DNA of 64,000 nt from Acinetobacter chinensis (lineage in GTDB: Bacteria > Pseudomonadota > Gammaproteobacteria > Pseudomonadales > Moraxellaceae), in contig NZ_CP032134.1 in NCBI RefSeq assembly GCF_002165375.2, positions 1,550,001 to 1,614,000 on the forward strand, read 5' to 3'. Below are positions 50,919-60,503 of the stretch, piece after piece. The translations under genes were made by a program, and so were the position numbers. Numbering within the stretch: position 1 is the first letter of the stretch; each line of letters begins with the position of its first letter. The notes under the pieces were generated by a model. It saw nothing but the letters and a program-made list of their open reading frames with translations. It did not search any database and had not been told where the DNA came from.

Positions 50919-52046
50919 ATGGCATTCACCCGTTTTGGACGTACTGCTTTAAATCTGAGTATCTGTTTACTCGGTACAGCATCAACTGCTTATGCACAGG
51001 AGCAGCCTGCAAGTGCTGCAGCCTGTGCTGCTTTGGATTCAAATCCAGATCGCCTGGCTTGTTACGATGCGCTGTTTAAAGTACCAGATCCGATACGCCC
51101 ACAGCTTGTTTCGGAGCGCGAAGCTGCATTGGATATCAAACCTGCACCGACGCAGCCTGAAACGGTGAAGGAAAAAATCCGCCATGGTGTGGACAATCTT
51201 TTTGCAGTTGAAGGACCGAAAATTGATCCGAATACTTCACTGCTGGACAAGCGGTGGGAGCTTTCTCCTGAAAGTAAGCTGGGAACCTGGAATATTCGAG
51301 CTTATCAGCCAGTTTATTTGCTTCCTGCATTCTGGACCAATGATAAAAATGAGTTACCTCATAGTCCTAATCCAACCAACACGGTTGATCAGGAGCAAAA
51401 TCTGAAATCTATGGAAGCTAAATTCCAGCTGTCCCTGAAAACCAAAGCGGTTGAAAATCTTTTTGGTAATAATGGCGATGTCTGGGTTGGCTATACACAG
51501 TCTTCACGCTGGCAGGTTTATAACTCGGATGAATCCAGACCGTTTCGCGAAACAAATTATGAGCCTGAAGCGAGCCTGGTATTCAGAACCAATTACGAAG
51601 TCTTAGGCTTAAATGCCCGTCTGCTTGGACTGACTTTAAACCATCAGTCCAATGGTCGTTCAGATCCGCTTTCACGCAGCTGGAACAGGGTTATGCTGAA
51701 TCTGGGCTTTGAGCGTAATAATTTTGCTTTAATGCTGAGACCCTGGTATCGCATGGAAGAAGATTTCAAAGACGACAACAACCCAGACATCAAAGATTAT
51801 GTGGGTCGTGGTGACATGACCGCCTTTTATCGGTGGAATGAGCATGAGTTTTCATTAATGCTCAGACATTCATTAAAAGGTGGGGATGATGCTCATGGTG
51901 CAGCTCAGTTTGACTGGGCATTCCCAATCAGCGGTAAACTTCGTGGGCATTTCCAGCTGTTTGATGGTTATGGTGAAAGCCTGATTGATTACAATCATCG
52001 AGCAACTTATGTGGGCTTGGGTGTTTCTTTGATGAACTGGTTCTAA
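50919..52046 (+). CDS. pldA: Outer membrane phospholipase A
   Basis: OMPLA-family phospholipase A1 of 375 residues. A signal peptide (FTRFGRTALNLSICLLGTASTAYA) is followed by a periplasmic N-terminal region and a C-terminal beta-barrel. The catalytic His-x-Ser pair appears as LNHQSNGRSDP (His242 and Ser244), preceded by YTQSSRWQVYN, both typical of PldA. It hydrolyses phospholipids in the outer leaflet upon membrane damage. The longer frame from 50829 lies inside the protease gene; ATG 50919 has AAGGA upstream. Ends at a strong terminator. Confidence 0.9.
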   Translation: MAFTRFGRTALNLSICLLGTASTAYAQEQPASAAACAALDSNPDRLACYDALFKVPDPIRPQLVSEREAALDIKPAPTQPETVKEKIRHGVDNLFAVEGPKIDPNTSLLDKRWELSPESKLGTWNIRAYQPVYLLPAFWTNDKNELPHSPNPTNTVDQEQNLKSMEAKFQLSLKTKAVENLFGNNGDVWVGYTQSSRWQVYNSDESRPFRETNYEPEASLVFRTNYEVLGLNARLLGLTLNHQSNGRSDPLSRSWNRVMLNLGFERNNFALMLRPWYRMEEDFKDDNNPDIKDYVGRGDMTAFYRWNEHEFSLMLRHSLKGGDDAHGAAQFDWAFPISGKLRGHFQLFDGYGESLIDYNHRATYVGLGVSLMNWF

Positions 52047-52069
52047 GTCGGTTGATCAGTAGTTTTATC

Positions 52070-52102
52070 AATAAAAAACCACATTGACTGTGGTTTTTTA
52101 TT
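52070..52102. terminator. Terminator between convergent pldA and ktrB
   Basis: AATAAAAAACCACA / TGTGGTTTTTTATT, a 14-15-bp perfect stem with a 5-base loop. It looks bidirectional. Confidence 0.92.
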
Positions 52103-52130
52103 GCCCAGAATGTTTTGAGTCTCAGGAAGA

Positions 52131-53483
52131 TTATCCAATCTGAATGTCAGTCTGAGGGTGCTTTAAGCGGCTCTTTCTTGGTGTTGCAATCAGATAAGCT
52201 AAGGTCAGTGGTCCCAGTCGACCTGCAAACATCAACAACATCAGAATCACCAGGCTTGCAGGCTGTAAATCACCTGTAATTCCACGGGAAAGCCCAACCG
52301 TACAGGCGGCAGAAACGGCTTCAAACATCAGATCTAAAAATCTATGTTTTGGTTCCAGTAATAATAAACTGAAAAAACCAATAAAAATCAGCATACTTGT
52401 GATGGAAATTACCGCCAGGGCTTTAAAAGTGGTTTTTTCTGAAACTGAATGATTAAAAACACGGATTTCATCTGAACGACGTAAAAAAGTAATCACACTC
52501 AGCACAACAATAATAAATGTCCCAACTTTGATACCGCCTGCGGTACTTAAAGAACCGCCCCCAATAAACATCAGCAGCATAGTCACCAAAGAAGCGGCAT
52601 CACTCATCTGTCCAACATCAATACTGTTAAAACCGGATGAACGCGGAACGGTTGCATGGAACCAGGCATTCAGTGCCTGATCTCCGATACTCATGGAAGC
52701 GAGTGTATGTGGATTGGCTGCTTCCAGTGCCCAGATGACAATAAACGCAAACAGATTCAGTCCCGCAATTGTTGAGAGTATTAATTTACTGTTGGCACTG
52801 AGTTTTTTCCAGCTGCGGTTTCGTTTAATGTCCATCAGTACAATAAAACCAATCCCACCAATGATATAAAGCATACTGATGGTGAATGTAATGAAATAAT
52901 GACCTGAGAAACTCATCAGACTGTTTGGAAACAGTGAAAAACCACCGTTGTTAAATGCAGAAACGCTGTAAAAAGCAGCATAAAAAAAGGCTTTGGGAAA
53001 AGTGTATTCCTGCATCCAGGCAATGGTCAGAATCGTTGTGCCAATGGCTTCAAAAAACAGGGAATAGTACAGTACCCCCTTTATGGTAAAGGAAACCCGG
53101 GATAAGCTGGTCTGCCCAATAATTTCCTGTGCCATCATCTGCTGTTTCAGCCCAATTTTAGGCGAAAGACTGAGTGCGGCCAGTATGGCAAAAGTCATAA
53201 AACCCAGTCCGCCACACTGGATCAGAGCCATTACGACGATCTTGCCAAAAACTGTCAGAGAGTCACCCAGGTTTACAACGGACAAACCGGTGATGGTCAC
53301 GGCTGACGTTGCGGTAAACAGGGCATCCATCCAGCTCAGATGCCCGTAGTTTGCAAAGGGCAGTTTAAGCAGAACTGTTCCAAGTATGATGAAACTGAGA
53401 AATCCCAGTGCAAGCAGGCTGGGAGGGCTTAAATTAATACTGTTATGTGTTCGGTTAATCAGTTCTTTTTTATATAGTTTCAT
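52131..53483 (-). CDS. ktrB: KtrB/TrkH-family potassium channel subunit
   Basis: A 450-residue Ktr/Trk ion-translocating subunit built from four M1-P-M2 repeats. The filter loops are ATSAVTITGLSVV, FYSVSAFNNGGFSLF, RSSGFNSID and AVSAACTVGLSRG; each retains the Gly at the pore constriction. The paired regulatory KtrA is encoded immediately upstream (10 bases apart), forming a ktrA-ktrB operon. Function: potassium uptake across the inner membrane, often Na+-stimulated. Confidence 0.93.
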   Translation of the reverse strand: MKLYKKELINRTHNSINLSPPSLLALGFLSFIILGTVLLKLPFANYGHLSWMDALFTATSAVTITGLSVVNLGDSLTVFGKIVVMALIQCGGLGFMTFAILAALSLSPKIGLKQQMMAQEIIGQTSLSRVSFTIKGVLYYSLFFEAIGTTILTIAWMQEYTFPKAFFYAAFYSVSAFNNGGFSLFPNSLMSFSGHYFITFTISMLYIIGGIGFIVLMDIKRNRSWKKLSANSKLILSTIAGLNLFAFIVIWALEAANPHTLASMSIGDQALNAWFHATVPRSSGFNSIDVGQMSDAASLVTMLLMFIGGGSLSTAGGIKVGTFIIVVLSVITFLRRSDEIRVFNHSVSEKTTFKALAVISITSMLIFIGFFSLLLLEPKHRFLDLMFEAVSAACTVGLSRGITGDLQPASLVILMLLMFAGRLGPLTLAYLIATPRKSRLKHPQTDIQIG

Positions 53484-53493
53484 AATGATCTGA

Positions 53494-54144
53494 TCATAAA
53501 AAACGTGAGGAAAGCTGTCGGAGCGACTCTAAAGGTCCCTCAATGATCAGAATATCTTTTTCCTGAAGGATGGTTCCTGGTGCAATCTCGTAAATCACAT
53601 GTGAGCCACGTTGCAGCATGAGGGATTTGATTTCGGGACTGTTATCCATCAATGCCTGAAACTGAGCACCTTTTAAAGTAGTCGTGATTTCAGCTTTTAC
53701 AATATAACGGTTATTGTTCAGTGCCATATAGCGACGCACCATAGGGTAGCTCAATGACTGTGCAATCCGGATACCCATATCTTCTTCTGGGTGAATAATT
53801 TTAGTAATCCCAAGGTGTGAAAGTATCATATGGTGTGCTTTGGATTTGGCTTTCACCATAATTTTTTCAATGCCCAGATTTTTCAAATGCAGCACACATA
53901 AAATACTGGCTTCAATGTCATCACCAATAGCGACCACTACAGCATCACAGTTTTTGACATTCAGTTCATCCAGAACCCGCTCATCGGTTGCATCTGCAAT
54001 CACCGCATGAGTAATTGTATCGGAAATGCTTTCCACAAATTTTTTGTTGCTGTCTATTCCAATCACATCGTGATTCAATGCTGCAAGTTCAGTGGCAACT
54101 GTTGCACCAAAACTCCCAAGACCAATAACCGCAAATTGAGCCAT
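53494..54144 (-). CDS. ktrA: KtrA/TrkA-family potassium uptake regulator
   Basis: 216 residues: an N-terminal RCK/NAD-binding domain with AVIGLGSFGATVATELAALNHDVIGID (GxGxxG at 8-13) and a C-terminal TrkA_C domain (from about 135) with a late hydrophobic strand. It gates the KtrB channel by binding nucleotides. It is first in the operon, with AAAGGAAA as ribosome site. Confidence 0.93.
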   Translation of the reverse strand: MAQFAVIGLGSFGATVATELAALNHDVIGIDSNKKFVESISDTITHAVIADATDERVLDELNVKNCDAVVVAIGDDIEASILCVLHLKNLGIEKIMVKAKSKAHHMILSHLGITKIIHPEEDMGIRIAQSLSYPMVRRYMALNNNRYIVKAEITTTLKGAQFQALMDNSPEIKSLMLQRGSHVIYEIAPGTILQEKDILIIEGPLESLRQLSSRFL

Positions 54145-54350
54145 TCAGTTTCCTTTCATCATGACGTCTGAATGAATCCAGACAGACTTATTTCACAGCC
54201 TTCATCATATCTTTTTTTGTGGGGATTTTAGAAGCCTGTTCGCTGGCAAAGTGTGAATTTACGGATATTCAGGCAGAGAGGATTTCATCTGAATGACATA
54301 ATGGCTGTTTATTCTTATAAAGTTCAGAAAATGATCATGGAATAATAAAA

Positions 54351-54893
54351 ATGGATGATAAAAAAATATATAAAATCATGCAGAAATGGTTTCCTGAATT
54401 TCAGGATCAGAAAATACCTCCAAAAAAAGAACGGTTCAGTTTTGAAAATTTCTATGTGTGGGGACAGCTGGTAAGTGGTGAGCAACAACCCTTGTATCTG
54501 ATGCGGATTGACTTACTGGATTATCTGGACAACGGTATTCAGCAAAGTGCTGTGTTTCAGTGTAAGCGAGTGAACACTGCACTGATACAGACAGTGATTG
54601 CTGAGAAAGTGAAGCCTTTGCAGGAACATTATGAAAAATATAAACAGATCATTGGTCATTATTACAATTTAAACGATCAGATTTATGATGTGGTTTTTGA
54701 AGAAATTTTAAAGTCGGCCAAATCCATTGGCTATGAAATGTTGCTGATATATGCAGACAGTTATTACTGGATTGTTGTGCCTGATGATGAAGTGCGGATT
54801 GAAAAGTTCATTAAACATTTTGAAAAGCAGTTTAAATCAGAAGATATTTCAATTGAACATTATGCTGTACTGGATTGTTCAGGAACGATTTGA
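54351..54893 (+). CDS. Hypothetical protein
   Basis: 180 residues with no recognised domain. Composition is mixed with many aromatic residues (FYVWGQL, YADSYYWIVVPD) and acidic patches. It has an acceptable ribosome site (GGAATAAT) and does not seem to be exported. It stands alone between two minus-strand units. Function unknown. Confidence 0.65.
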   Translation: MDDKKIYKIMQKWFPEFQDQKIPPKKERFSFENFYVWGQLVSGEQQPLYLMRIDLLDYLDNGIQQSAVFQCKRVNTALIQTVIAEKVKPLQEHYEKYKQIIGHYYNLNDQIYDVVFEEILKSAKSIGYEMLLIYADSYYWIVVPDDEVRIEKFIKHFEKQFKSEDISIEHYAVLDCSGTI

Positions 54894-55176
54894 AATTAAG
54901 ATGGTCGGTTTTTTATTTGAGCAGCTAAAGTGTTTCTACAGTCATTGAAACTGAAGAAAGTGATATTATTGAATATTTATTGTATTTTTCAGTGGTTTAT
55001 TTTTGGTTTTAAATTAATCAGGTTGCCTGTGTCAGTACCAAAGTAAAAATTCTTCAATCAACGGGTTGATCTGTTTAATAAAACATTAAACGATGATGGT
55101 AATTTGTTAAGTTTAGCTTCTCAGAATGATGCATGATGCACCTTGGGCTGAAGATGCATTTTCTGATTTTTTTACA

Positions 55177-55560
55177 CTATTCACGGCGATATTGTGTTTT
55201 AAAACGTGGGTCTTGAAAGAAGAAATAAAAACCCATTGCCAGCAGCATGATCACTAATCCACTCCAGATGAAAGGCTGCATATCCTGAACGAATGATTGC
55301 TGAAGAAAATAATATCGAACAGCACAAAAAATTCCCCATAATACACTCATATAACAAAATGTTGCGAGATAAGGGGCTTTGGGGGCGAGACGTAACATCG
55401 CATATGGCAAAATGATGATCAGTGCGATCAAAGAGAATAAAAGTACAAGGATTGATGTGATGGAATCAATGGATGGCTGAAAACCGAAAAGTGTTGTGAT
55501 TATACTGAAAAGGCTATAACTGATCAGAGGAATAAAAATAAACTTAGCCCAACTTTTCAT
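55177..55560 (-). CDS. Hypothetical four-span membrane protein
   Basis: 127 residues with four hydrophobic segments (about 6-24, 34-54, 65-82 and 96-115), short loops and a charged C-terminus (QDPRFKTQYRRE). No domain recognised. Good AGGAT ribosome site. The 283-base gap to the preceding gene holds no other feature I can support. Confidence 0.65.
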   Translation of the reverse strand: MKSWAKFIFIPLISYSLFSIITTLFGFQPSIDSITSILVLLFSLIALIIILPYAMLRLAPKAPYLATFCYMSVLWGIFCAVRYYFLQQSFVQDMQPFIWSGLVIMLLAMGFYFFFQDPRFKTQYRRE

Positions 55561-55629
55561 GTGGAATCCTGGTTTTTGAAATTTATGGATTATTCGATTT
55601 TATGGTTTGATTATAATTAAGCTAAACTA

Positions 55630-55662
55630 AAAAATAGCCTGTAAATGTTACAGGCTATTTTT
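55630..55662 (-). terminator. Terminator after ilvA
   Basis: A 15-bp perfect stem, AAAAATAGCCTGTAA / TTACAGGCTATTTTT, with an ATG loop. Confidence 0.9.
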
Positions 55663-55682
55663 ATTGATCAATAATTTTAACT

Positions 55683-57221
55683 TTACTTCAGGAAACGCTG
55701 ATAGCCTAAGTTATTGGTGATTTCAACATATGGATAAGTGATGCTTTTCAGTGTTTCAACCAGACCATCTGGGTTCTGCTGAGCATCTTCAGCCTCTAAG
55801 CCAACCAGCACACGACCTTCCGCAGCACCGTGGTTACGGTAATGGAACAGGGTAATGTTGTGTGTTGGACCCAGACGCTCCAGGAATGTCAGTAACGCAC
55901 CTGGACGTTCAGGGAATTCGACACGGAACAGACGTTCATTTTCAAGGTCTGCATGACCACCTACCAGATAACGGATATGCAGTTTTGCAACTTCGTCATC
56001 AGACAGATCATCAACATCATAATGTGCTTTGAGAAGCTCATGAATGTCATGGCGTTCTTTTTCACCAGCTTTTAAGCTGATACCCACAAAAACCTGAGCT
56101 GCTGAAGAACTGCTTGCGCGGTAGTTAAATTCAGTGATATTACGACCTTGTAAAGCACGGCAGAAGTTCAGGAATGAACCTTTTTCTTCAGGAATGGTGA
56201 CTGCAAAAATCGCTTCTTTACGCTCACCGAGTTCAGTACGTTCAGCAATGTAACGTAAACGGTCAAAGTTCATGTTTGCACCACAAACAATTGACACCAT
56301 ATTTTTATTTTCTAAGCCGTGTTCTTCAACATATTTTTTAATACCTGCCAGAGCCATCGCACCCGATGGTTCAACGATGCTGCGGCATTCATCATAAGTA
56401 TCTTTGATGGCAGCGCAGATTTCATCAGTATTGACCAGTACAACGTCACGTTCAACGATTGGTCCTGAGTTATCAGATTTTTGTAAGCGAATGACTTCAA
56501 ATGGTTTTTCACCGATTTGCGCAACAGCCGTACCATCAGCAAATAAGCCAACAGATGGAAGAATAACGCGCTCATTGGCTTCAAATGCCGCTTTTAAACA
56601 AGCAGACTCGTCATATTCCACAGGAATGACTTTAACATGTGGTGCAACATCACCTAAGTAAGCTGCGACACCTGCGATTAAACCGCCACCACCGACAGCA
56701 ACGAATACATAATCAACATCACGCCATTGACGTAAAATTTCATTGGCAATGGTACCTTGACCCGCCATCACCAGTTCATCATCATACGGTGGAATAAAGG
56801 TCATGCCTTCGTCAGCAGCACGTTGAATGGCGTATTTATTGGCTACATCAAAAGAGTCGCCGTGCAGTACAACTTCACCACCTAAGCGTTTTACTGCCTG
56901 AACTTTAATATCAGGTGTGGTTTTGGGCATCACAATAATGGCGCGAATACCTAACTTTTGACCGGATAATGCCACGCCCTGAGCATGGTTACCCGCAGAA
57001 GCAGTAATAACGCCACGTTCCAACTGAGATTTCGGTAATTGACTGATACGGTTGTATGCACCGCGCAGTTTGAAAGAAAAGACAGGTTGTAAGTCTTCGC
57101 GTTTGAAGCGAATGTTGTTGTTTAGTTTTTCACTAATTCGTGGCGCTGCTTCGAGTGGGGTTTCGATCGCAACGTCATAGACCGTTGCCTGTAATATTTG
57201 TCGAACCAAACGAGACAGCAT
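55683..57221 (-). CDS. ilvA: Threonine ammonia-lyase, biosynthetic
   Basis: IlvA deaminates threonine to 2-oxobutyrate, the first step of isoleucine synthesis. The 512-residue product has the PLP lysine in FSFKLRGAYNR (Lys51), SAGNHAQGVALSG, VFVAVGGGGLIAGVAAYL, SGAMALAG and CGANMNFDRLRYIAERTELGERKEA. Two C-terminal ACT-like regulatory domains (about 325-512) show it is the feedback-sensitive biosynthetic form, not the catabolic TdcB. Divergent from rpiA, as in many relatives. Confidence 0.97.
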   Translation of the reverse strand: MLSRLVRQILQATVYDVAIETPLEAAPRISEKLNNNIRFKREDLQPVFSFKLRGAYNRISQLPKSQLERGVITASAGNHAQGVALSGQKLGIRAIIVMPKTTPDIKVQAVKRLGGEVVLHGDSFDVANKYAIQRAADEGMTFIPPYDDELVMAGQGTIANEILRQWRDVDYVFVAVGGGGLIAGVAAYLGDVAPHVKVIPVEYDESACLKAAFEANERVILPSVGLFADGTAVAQIGEKPFEVIRLQKSDNSGPIVERDVVLVNTDEICAAIKDTYDECRSIVEPSGAMALAGIKKYVEEHGLENKNMVSIVCGANMNFDRLRYIAERTELGERKEAIFAVTIPEEKGSFLNFCRALQGRNITEFNYRASSSSAAQVFVGISLKAGEKERHDIHELLKAHYDVDDLSDDEVAKLHIRYLVGGHADLENERLFRVEFPERPGALLTFLERLGPTHNITLFHYRNHGAAEGRVLVGLEAEDAQQNPDGLVETLKSITYPYVEITNNLGYQRFLK

Positions 57222-57336
57222 GTTAATTTTCCATCTAACAGTTTAAAATGAGCATCCATTGTAACAAACCACTGTACCTTTGCGTTTTAAAATTATGCAA
57301 AATGTGCAGTAAATTGAATATTTATTGAGAGATGTC

Positions 57337-58008
57337 ATGAGCCTTTATGCAACCCAGGATGAGAAAAAACAAGCAGCAGCCCAAGCTGCTTTAAAACACT
57401 TACCAAAAGGGGGCATTTTAGGAGTGGGTACAGGCAGTACTGTAAATTTCCTGATTGAGCTTTTACCTGAGTTACAGCTTGAAGCGGCTGTGGCAAGTTC
57501 TGAAGCGACTGCCCAACGTCTTAAAAAACTTGGCATTGAAGTGGTAGATATGAACCATGTTGGTGGTCTGGATGCCTATGTTGATGGCGCAGATGAAATT
57601 GACCGTCACATGCACATGATCAAAGGTGGCGGTGCTGCTTTGACCCGTGAAAAAATTGTGGCTTCGATTGCGAAAAAGTTTGTATGTATTGTAGATGATT
57701 CTAAGTGGGTAGAGCAGTTAGGTCATGATTTCCCGCTTCCAGTAGAAGTGATCCCAATGGCACGTTCTGCTGTGGCGCGTAAAATTGTAGCTTTAGGTGG
57801 CGATCCTGTTTATCGTGAAGGTGTTGTCACTGACAATGGTAATGTGATCCTGGATGTACATAACCTGAATATTTTAAATGCTTTAGAGCTGGAAAAAACC
57901 TTGAATGATATTCCAGGTGTGGTCTGTAATGGTATTTTCGCCATTAATAAAGCGGATATTGCTGTTGTTGCGACTGATAATGGTATTGAAGAGCGTACAG
58001 CGGTTTAA
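57337..58008 (+). CDS. rpiA: Ribose-5-phosphate isomerase A
   Basis: RpiA interconverts ribulose 5-phosphate and ribose 5-phosphate. The 223-residue product has the substrate loop GVGTGSTVNFLIELL near 27-41, YVDGADEID, GGGAALTREKI and VDDSKWV. ATG 57337 is preferred to TTG 57325. It faces ilvA divergently with 115 bases between and is followed by a REP-like element rather than a simple terminator. Confidence 0.97.
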   Translation: MSLYATQDEKKQAAAQAALKHLPKGGILGVGTGSTVNFLIELLPELQLEAAVASSEATAQRLKKLGIEVVDMNHVGGLDAYVDGADEIDRHMHMIKGGGAALTREKIVASIAKKFVCIVDDSKWVEQLGHDFPLPVEVIPMARSAVARKIVALGGDPVYREGVVTDNGNVILDVHNLNILNALELEKTLNDIPGVVCNGIFAINKADIAVVATDNGIEERTAV

Positions 58009-58020
58009 TCTGTTGTAAGT

Positions 58021-58108
58021 TCCCTCTCCTTTCAGGAGAGGGTTAGGGAGAGGTAATTTTTTTAAAGCCCCTCATCCTAGCCTTCTCCCCAAGGGAGAAG
58101 GGACTCCC
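58021..58108. repeat. REP-like paired inverted-repeat element
   Basis: Two hairpins are joined by a short AT linker: TTCCCTCTCC-TTTC-AGGAGAGGG at about 58020-58042, and CCTTCTCCC-CAA-GGGAGAAGG at about 58081-58101. TTAGGGAGAGG follows the first and CCCCTCATCCTAG precedes the second, so the whole unit is an imperfect large palindrome, like bacterial REP/BIME elements. It lies between rpiA and the YgjP gene. Confidence 0.75.
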
Positions 58109-58178
58109 GATACTTTTTTGAAAACTGATTTAAGTTCCATTTTCTGAGTTTTTATAAAAATTTCAATAAAAGCACAAA

Positions 58179-58853
58179 ATGACCCCAAACCTCCCCGAAA
58201 TTCAGATCACCCATCATGCACGAGCAACTCGATTACGCTTACGTGTTGAACTAACTCAAATAAAATTAACTGTGCCTAAGTTCTGCACCAAACGTCAGAT
58301 TCAGGATTTTTTAAAACAGTCTGAACAATGGATGATTGAAACCTGGCAAAAACAGCAGGAACAAGCAGGGCAGCTTGATAAAGAACTGCCTTTGGCATTA
58401 AAGCTGTTTAATTCAGTACAGCCTTTACAGATTGTTTATCAGACTCAGAAAAACTCTTATGTACTGGATGAAAAGAATCATCAGCTTTTCATCAGTGACC
58501 GTGAACCGGCACGTTATTTAAAAGCATTTGTGATTGCTTATGCAAAATATCATTTACCTGTTTATTTACAGCAGGTGAGTTATCAGACCGGTTTAAGGTT
58601 TGCTGACTGTTCGGTTCGTCAGCCTAAAACACGATGGGGAAGTTGTACAGCTCGCCATGATATTATGCTGAACAGTGCTTTAGTACTGTGTGATCAGGCT
58701 GTTGCACGCTATGTCTGTGTACATGAGCTGGCACATACACGTTATTTTGATCACAGTCCTGCATTCTGGTCAGAAGTTGAAAAGCATGATTTAGATTATA
58801 AAAATCATCGGAAAATTTTAAAAAGTGGTGTGATGCCGTGGTGGTGGCATTGA
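58179..58853 (+). CDS. YgjP-like zinc metalloprotease (DUF45)
   Basis: 224 residues of the YgjP/DUF45 family of putative zinc peptidases. The domain ends with KTRWGSCTARHDIMLNSALVL and the HELAH zinc motif at 182-186, with a probable third ligand in YFDHSPAFW. The N-terminal part (about 1-85) carries the family's positively charged strand-helix region. In vivo substrate unknown. Weak ribosome site. Confidence 0.88.
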   Translation: MTPNLPEIQITHHARATRLRLRVELTQIKLTVPKFCTKRQIQDFLKQSEQWMIETWQKQQEQAGQLDKELPLALKLFNSVQPLQIVYQTQKNSYVLDEKNHQLFISDREPARYLKAFVIAYAKYHLPVYLQQVSYQTGLRFADCSVRQPKTRWGSCTARHDIMLNSALVLCDQAVARYVCVHELAHTRYFDHSPAFWSEVEKHDLDYKNHRKILKSGVMPWWWH

Positions 58854-58890
58854 TCTGATAAGGTGGAGTATGTTTTTCTCAGGAGTTTTT

Positions 58891-59043
58891 TCAGTGTAAA
58901 AACCGACTGTTTCTGATCAGGCAGAATACAATAAAAGCAAGGATCAAAAAGAGAAAATACTCGGCTGAGTATGCATCAGCAAGATATAGCCTGTAATGAT
59001 AAATAATAAAAAGGATAATGATAGCAGCAATAACAGGAAGCAT
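58891..59043 (-). CDS. Possible small membrane peptide
   Basis: A 50-codon minus-strand ORF: MLPVIAAIIILFIIYHY, a polar middle (RLYLADAYSAEYF) and a second span (LFLILAFIVFCLI) ending in a basic tail. Hydrophobic pattern and codon choice look protein-like, but there is no Shine-Dalgarno, so it may be unexpressed. Confidence 0.35.
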   Translation of the reverse strand: MLPVIAAIIILFIIYHYRLYLADAYSAEYFLFLILAFIVFCLIRNSRFLH

Positions 59044-59379
59044 GAGGTGGATTTGATTTTTAATATATACTTATGATAATAAACAAATTTTAATCTGTTT
59101 GAAAGCCTTGTTTTTTGTGCTTTTTAACCATGAAATGAAATTTTATAGATCACAGAGTTTGGCGTGCGTGCCGGATGTTGTGAAAAATAGCCTAAGCAAT
59201 TCCAGTCTTTAAATATGACCAGGTATCCTCATCATCTGAAGTGATAAAACTGAATATTGATTAAGTACAGACAAAACATAAATAAAAATTTAATCCCAGG
59301 TAAAACAGTTCAGAAAATCAGAACTTCCTGTCATACTATGGGGCTGAAAATGGATACTTAAATTATAGAGGTAAAGCAC
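59044..59379. other. Intergenic region before argC
   Basis: About 335 bases, AT-rich, with no further ORF or RNA signal. The CATACT hexamer near 59334 may belong to the argC promoter. Confidence 0.45.
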
Positions 59380-60429
59380 GTGATTTCAGTGGGTATTGTT
59401 GGTGGAACAGGGTATACAGGCGTTGAATTGCTACGTTTGTTGCTGCGTCATCCAGATGTACAGGTCAATGTACTGACATCACGTACCGAAAATGGACGCC
59501 GTGTGGATGATATGTTCCCAAGCCTGCGTGGACATACTGACCTTTGCTACTCAGATCTGAATATTGACGAACTGAAAAAGTGTGATGTTGTATTTTTTGC
59601 AACACCACATGGTGTTGCTATGAAGCATGCAGAAGAATTGCTTGCAGCAAATGCCAAAGTGGTTGATCTTGCTGCTGACTTCCGTCTGCAGGATCTGGAA
59701 CAGTTTGAAAAATGGTATGGCATGCAGCATGCCTGCCCGGATGTTTTAAAAGATGCGGTTTATGGTCTGTCCGAACTCAACCGCGAAAAAATTAAAAAAG
59801 CACAGGTGATTGGTAATCCTGGCTGTTATCCGACTACAGTTCAGCTTGGACTTGCGCCGCTGTTCAACCAGGCTGAAACACTGGTGAAACCTGAAAGTAT
59901 TATTATTGATGCGAAGTCTGGGGTATCAGGTGCAGGACGTAAAGCTAGCCTGGGTATGATCTATTCTGAAAATGCGGATAATTTCAAGGCGTATGGCGTT
60001 GCAGGACATCGTCATCACCCTGAAATTGTAGAAGCGCTGGAAAATATTTCAGGTCAGAAAGGAGTATTTAATCATATTTTATTTGTGCCACATCTTGTTC
60101 CGATGATTCGTGGCATGCTCAGCACCATATATGTTGATCTGACAGATGCAGGTGATGCAGTCGATCTGCAGGATCTGTATGAACAGTTCTATGCAGAGGA
60201 ACTTTTTGTAGATGTAATGCCAGCAGGCAGCTCACCTGAAACACGTTCAGTACGTGGTGCCAACCAGCTGCGCATCGCATTGTATAAACCTCAGCCGAAG
60301 AAACTGGTTGTACTTTCTGTTCAGGATAATCTGGTCAAAGGTGCGGCAGGACAGGCAGTGCAGAATATGAACCTGATGTTTGGCTTTGCAGAAGATGCAG
60401 GTCTTCAGGGCATTGGATTATTACCATAA
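59380..60429 (+). CDS. argC: N-acetyl-gamma-glutamyl-phosphate reductase
   Basis: ArgC reduces N-acetylglutamyl phosphate to the semialdehyde in arginine synthesis. 349 residues: the NADP fold VGIVGGTGYTGVELLRLL near the start, GNPGCYPTT with catalytic Cys149, and GVAGHRHHPEI with the acid/base His. The start is GTG 59380 with GAGGT 7 bases upstream. Other arg genes are not in the window. Confidence 0.97.
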   Translation: MISVGIVGGTGYTGVELLRLLLRHPDVQVNVLTSRTENGRRVDDMFPSLRGHTDLCYSDLNIDELKKCDVVFFATPHGVAMKHAEELLAANAKVVDLAADFRLQDLEQFEKWYGMQHACPDVLKDAVYGLSELNREKIKKAQVIGNPGCYPTTVQLGLAPLFNQAETLVKPESIIIDAKSGVSGAGRKASLGMIYSENADNFKAYGVAGHRHHPEIVEALENISGQKGVFNHILFVPHLVPMIRGMLSTIYVDLTDAGDAVDLQDLYEQFYAEELFVDVMPAGSSPETRSVRGANQLRIALYKPQPKKLVVLSVQDNLVKGAAGQAVQNMNLMFGFAEDAGLQGIGLLP

Positions 60430-60503
60430 AAAACGATTTTCAACTTCACACACATTTAGCTTTGGAGTTAAATGTGTGTCATTGACTTCAGCAATGATCA
60501 GAG

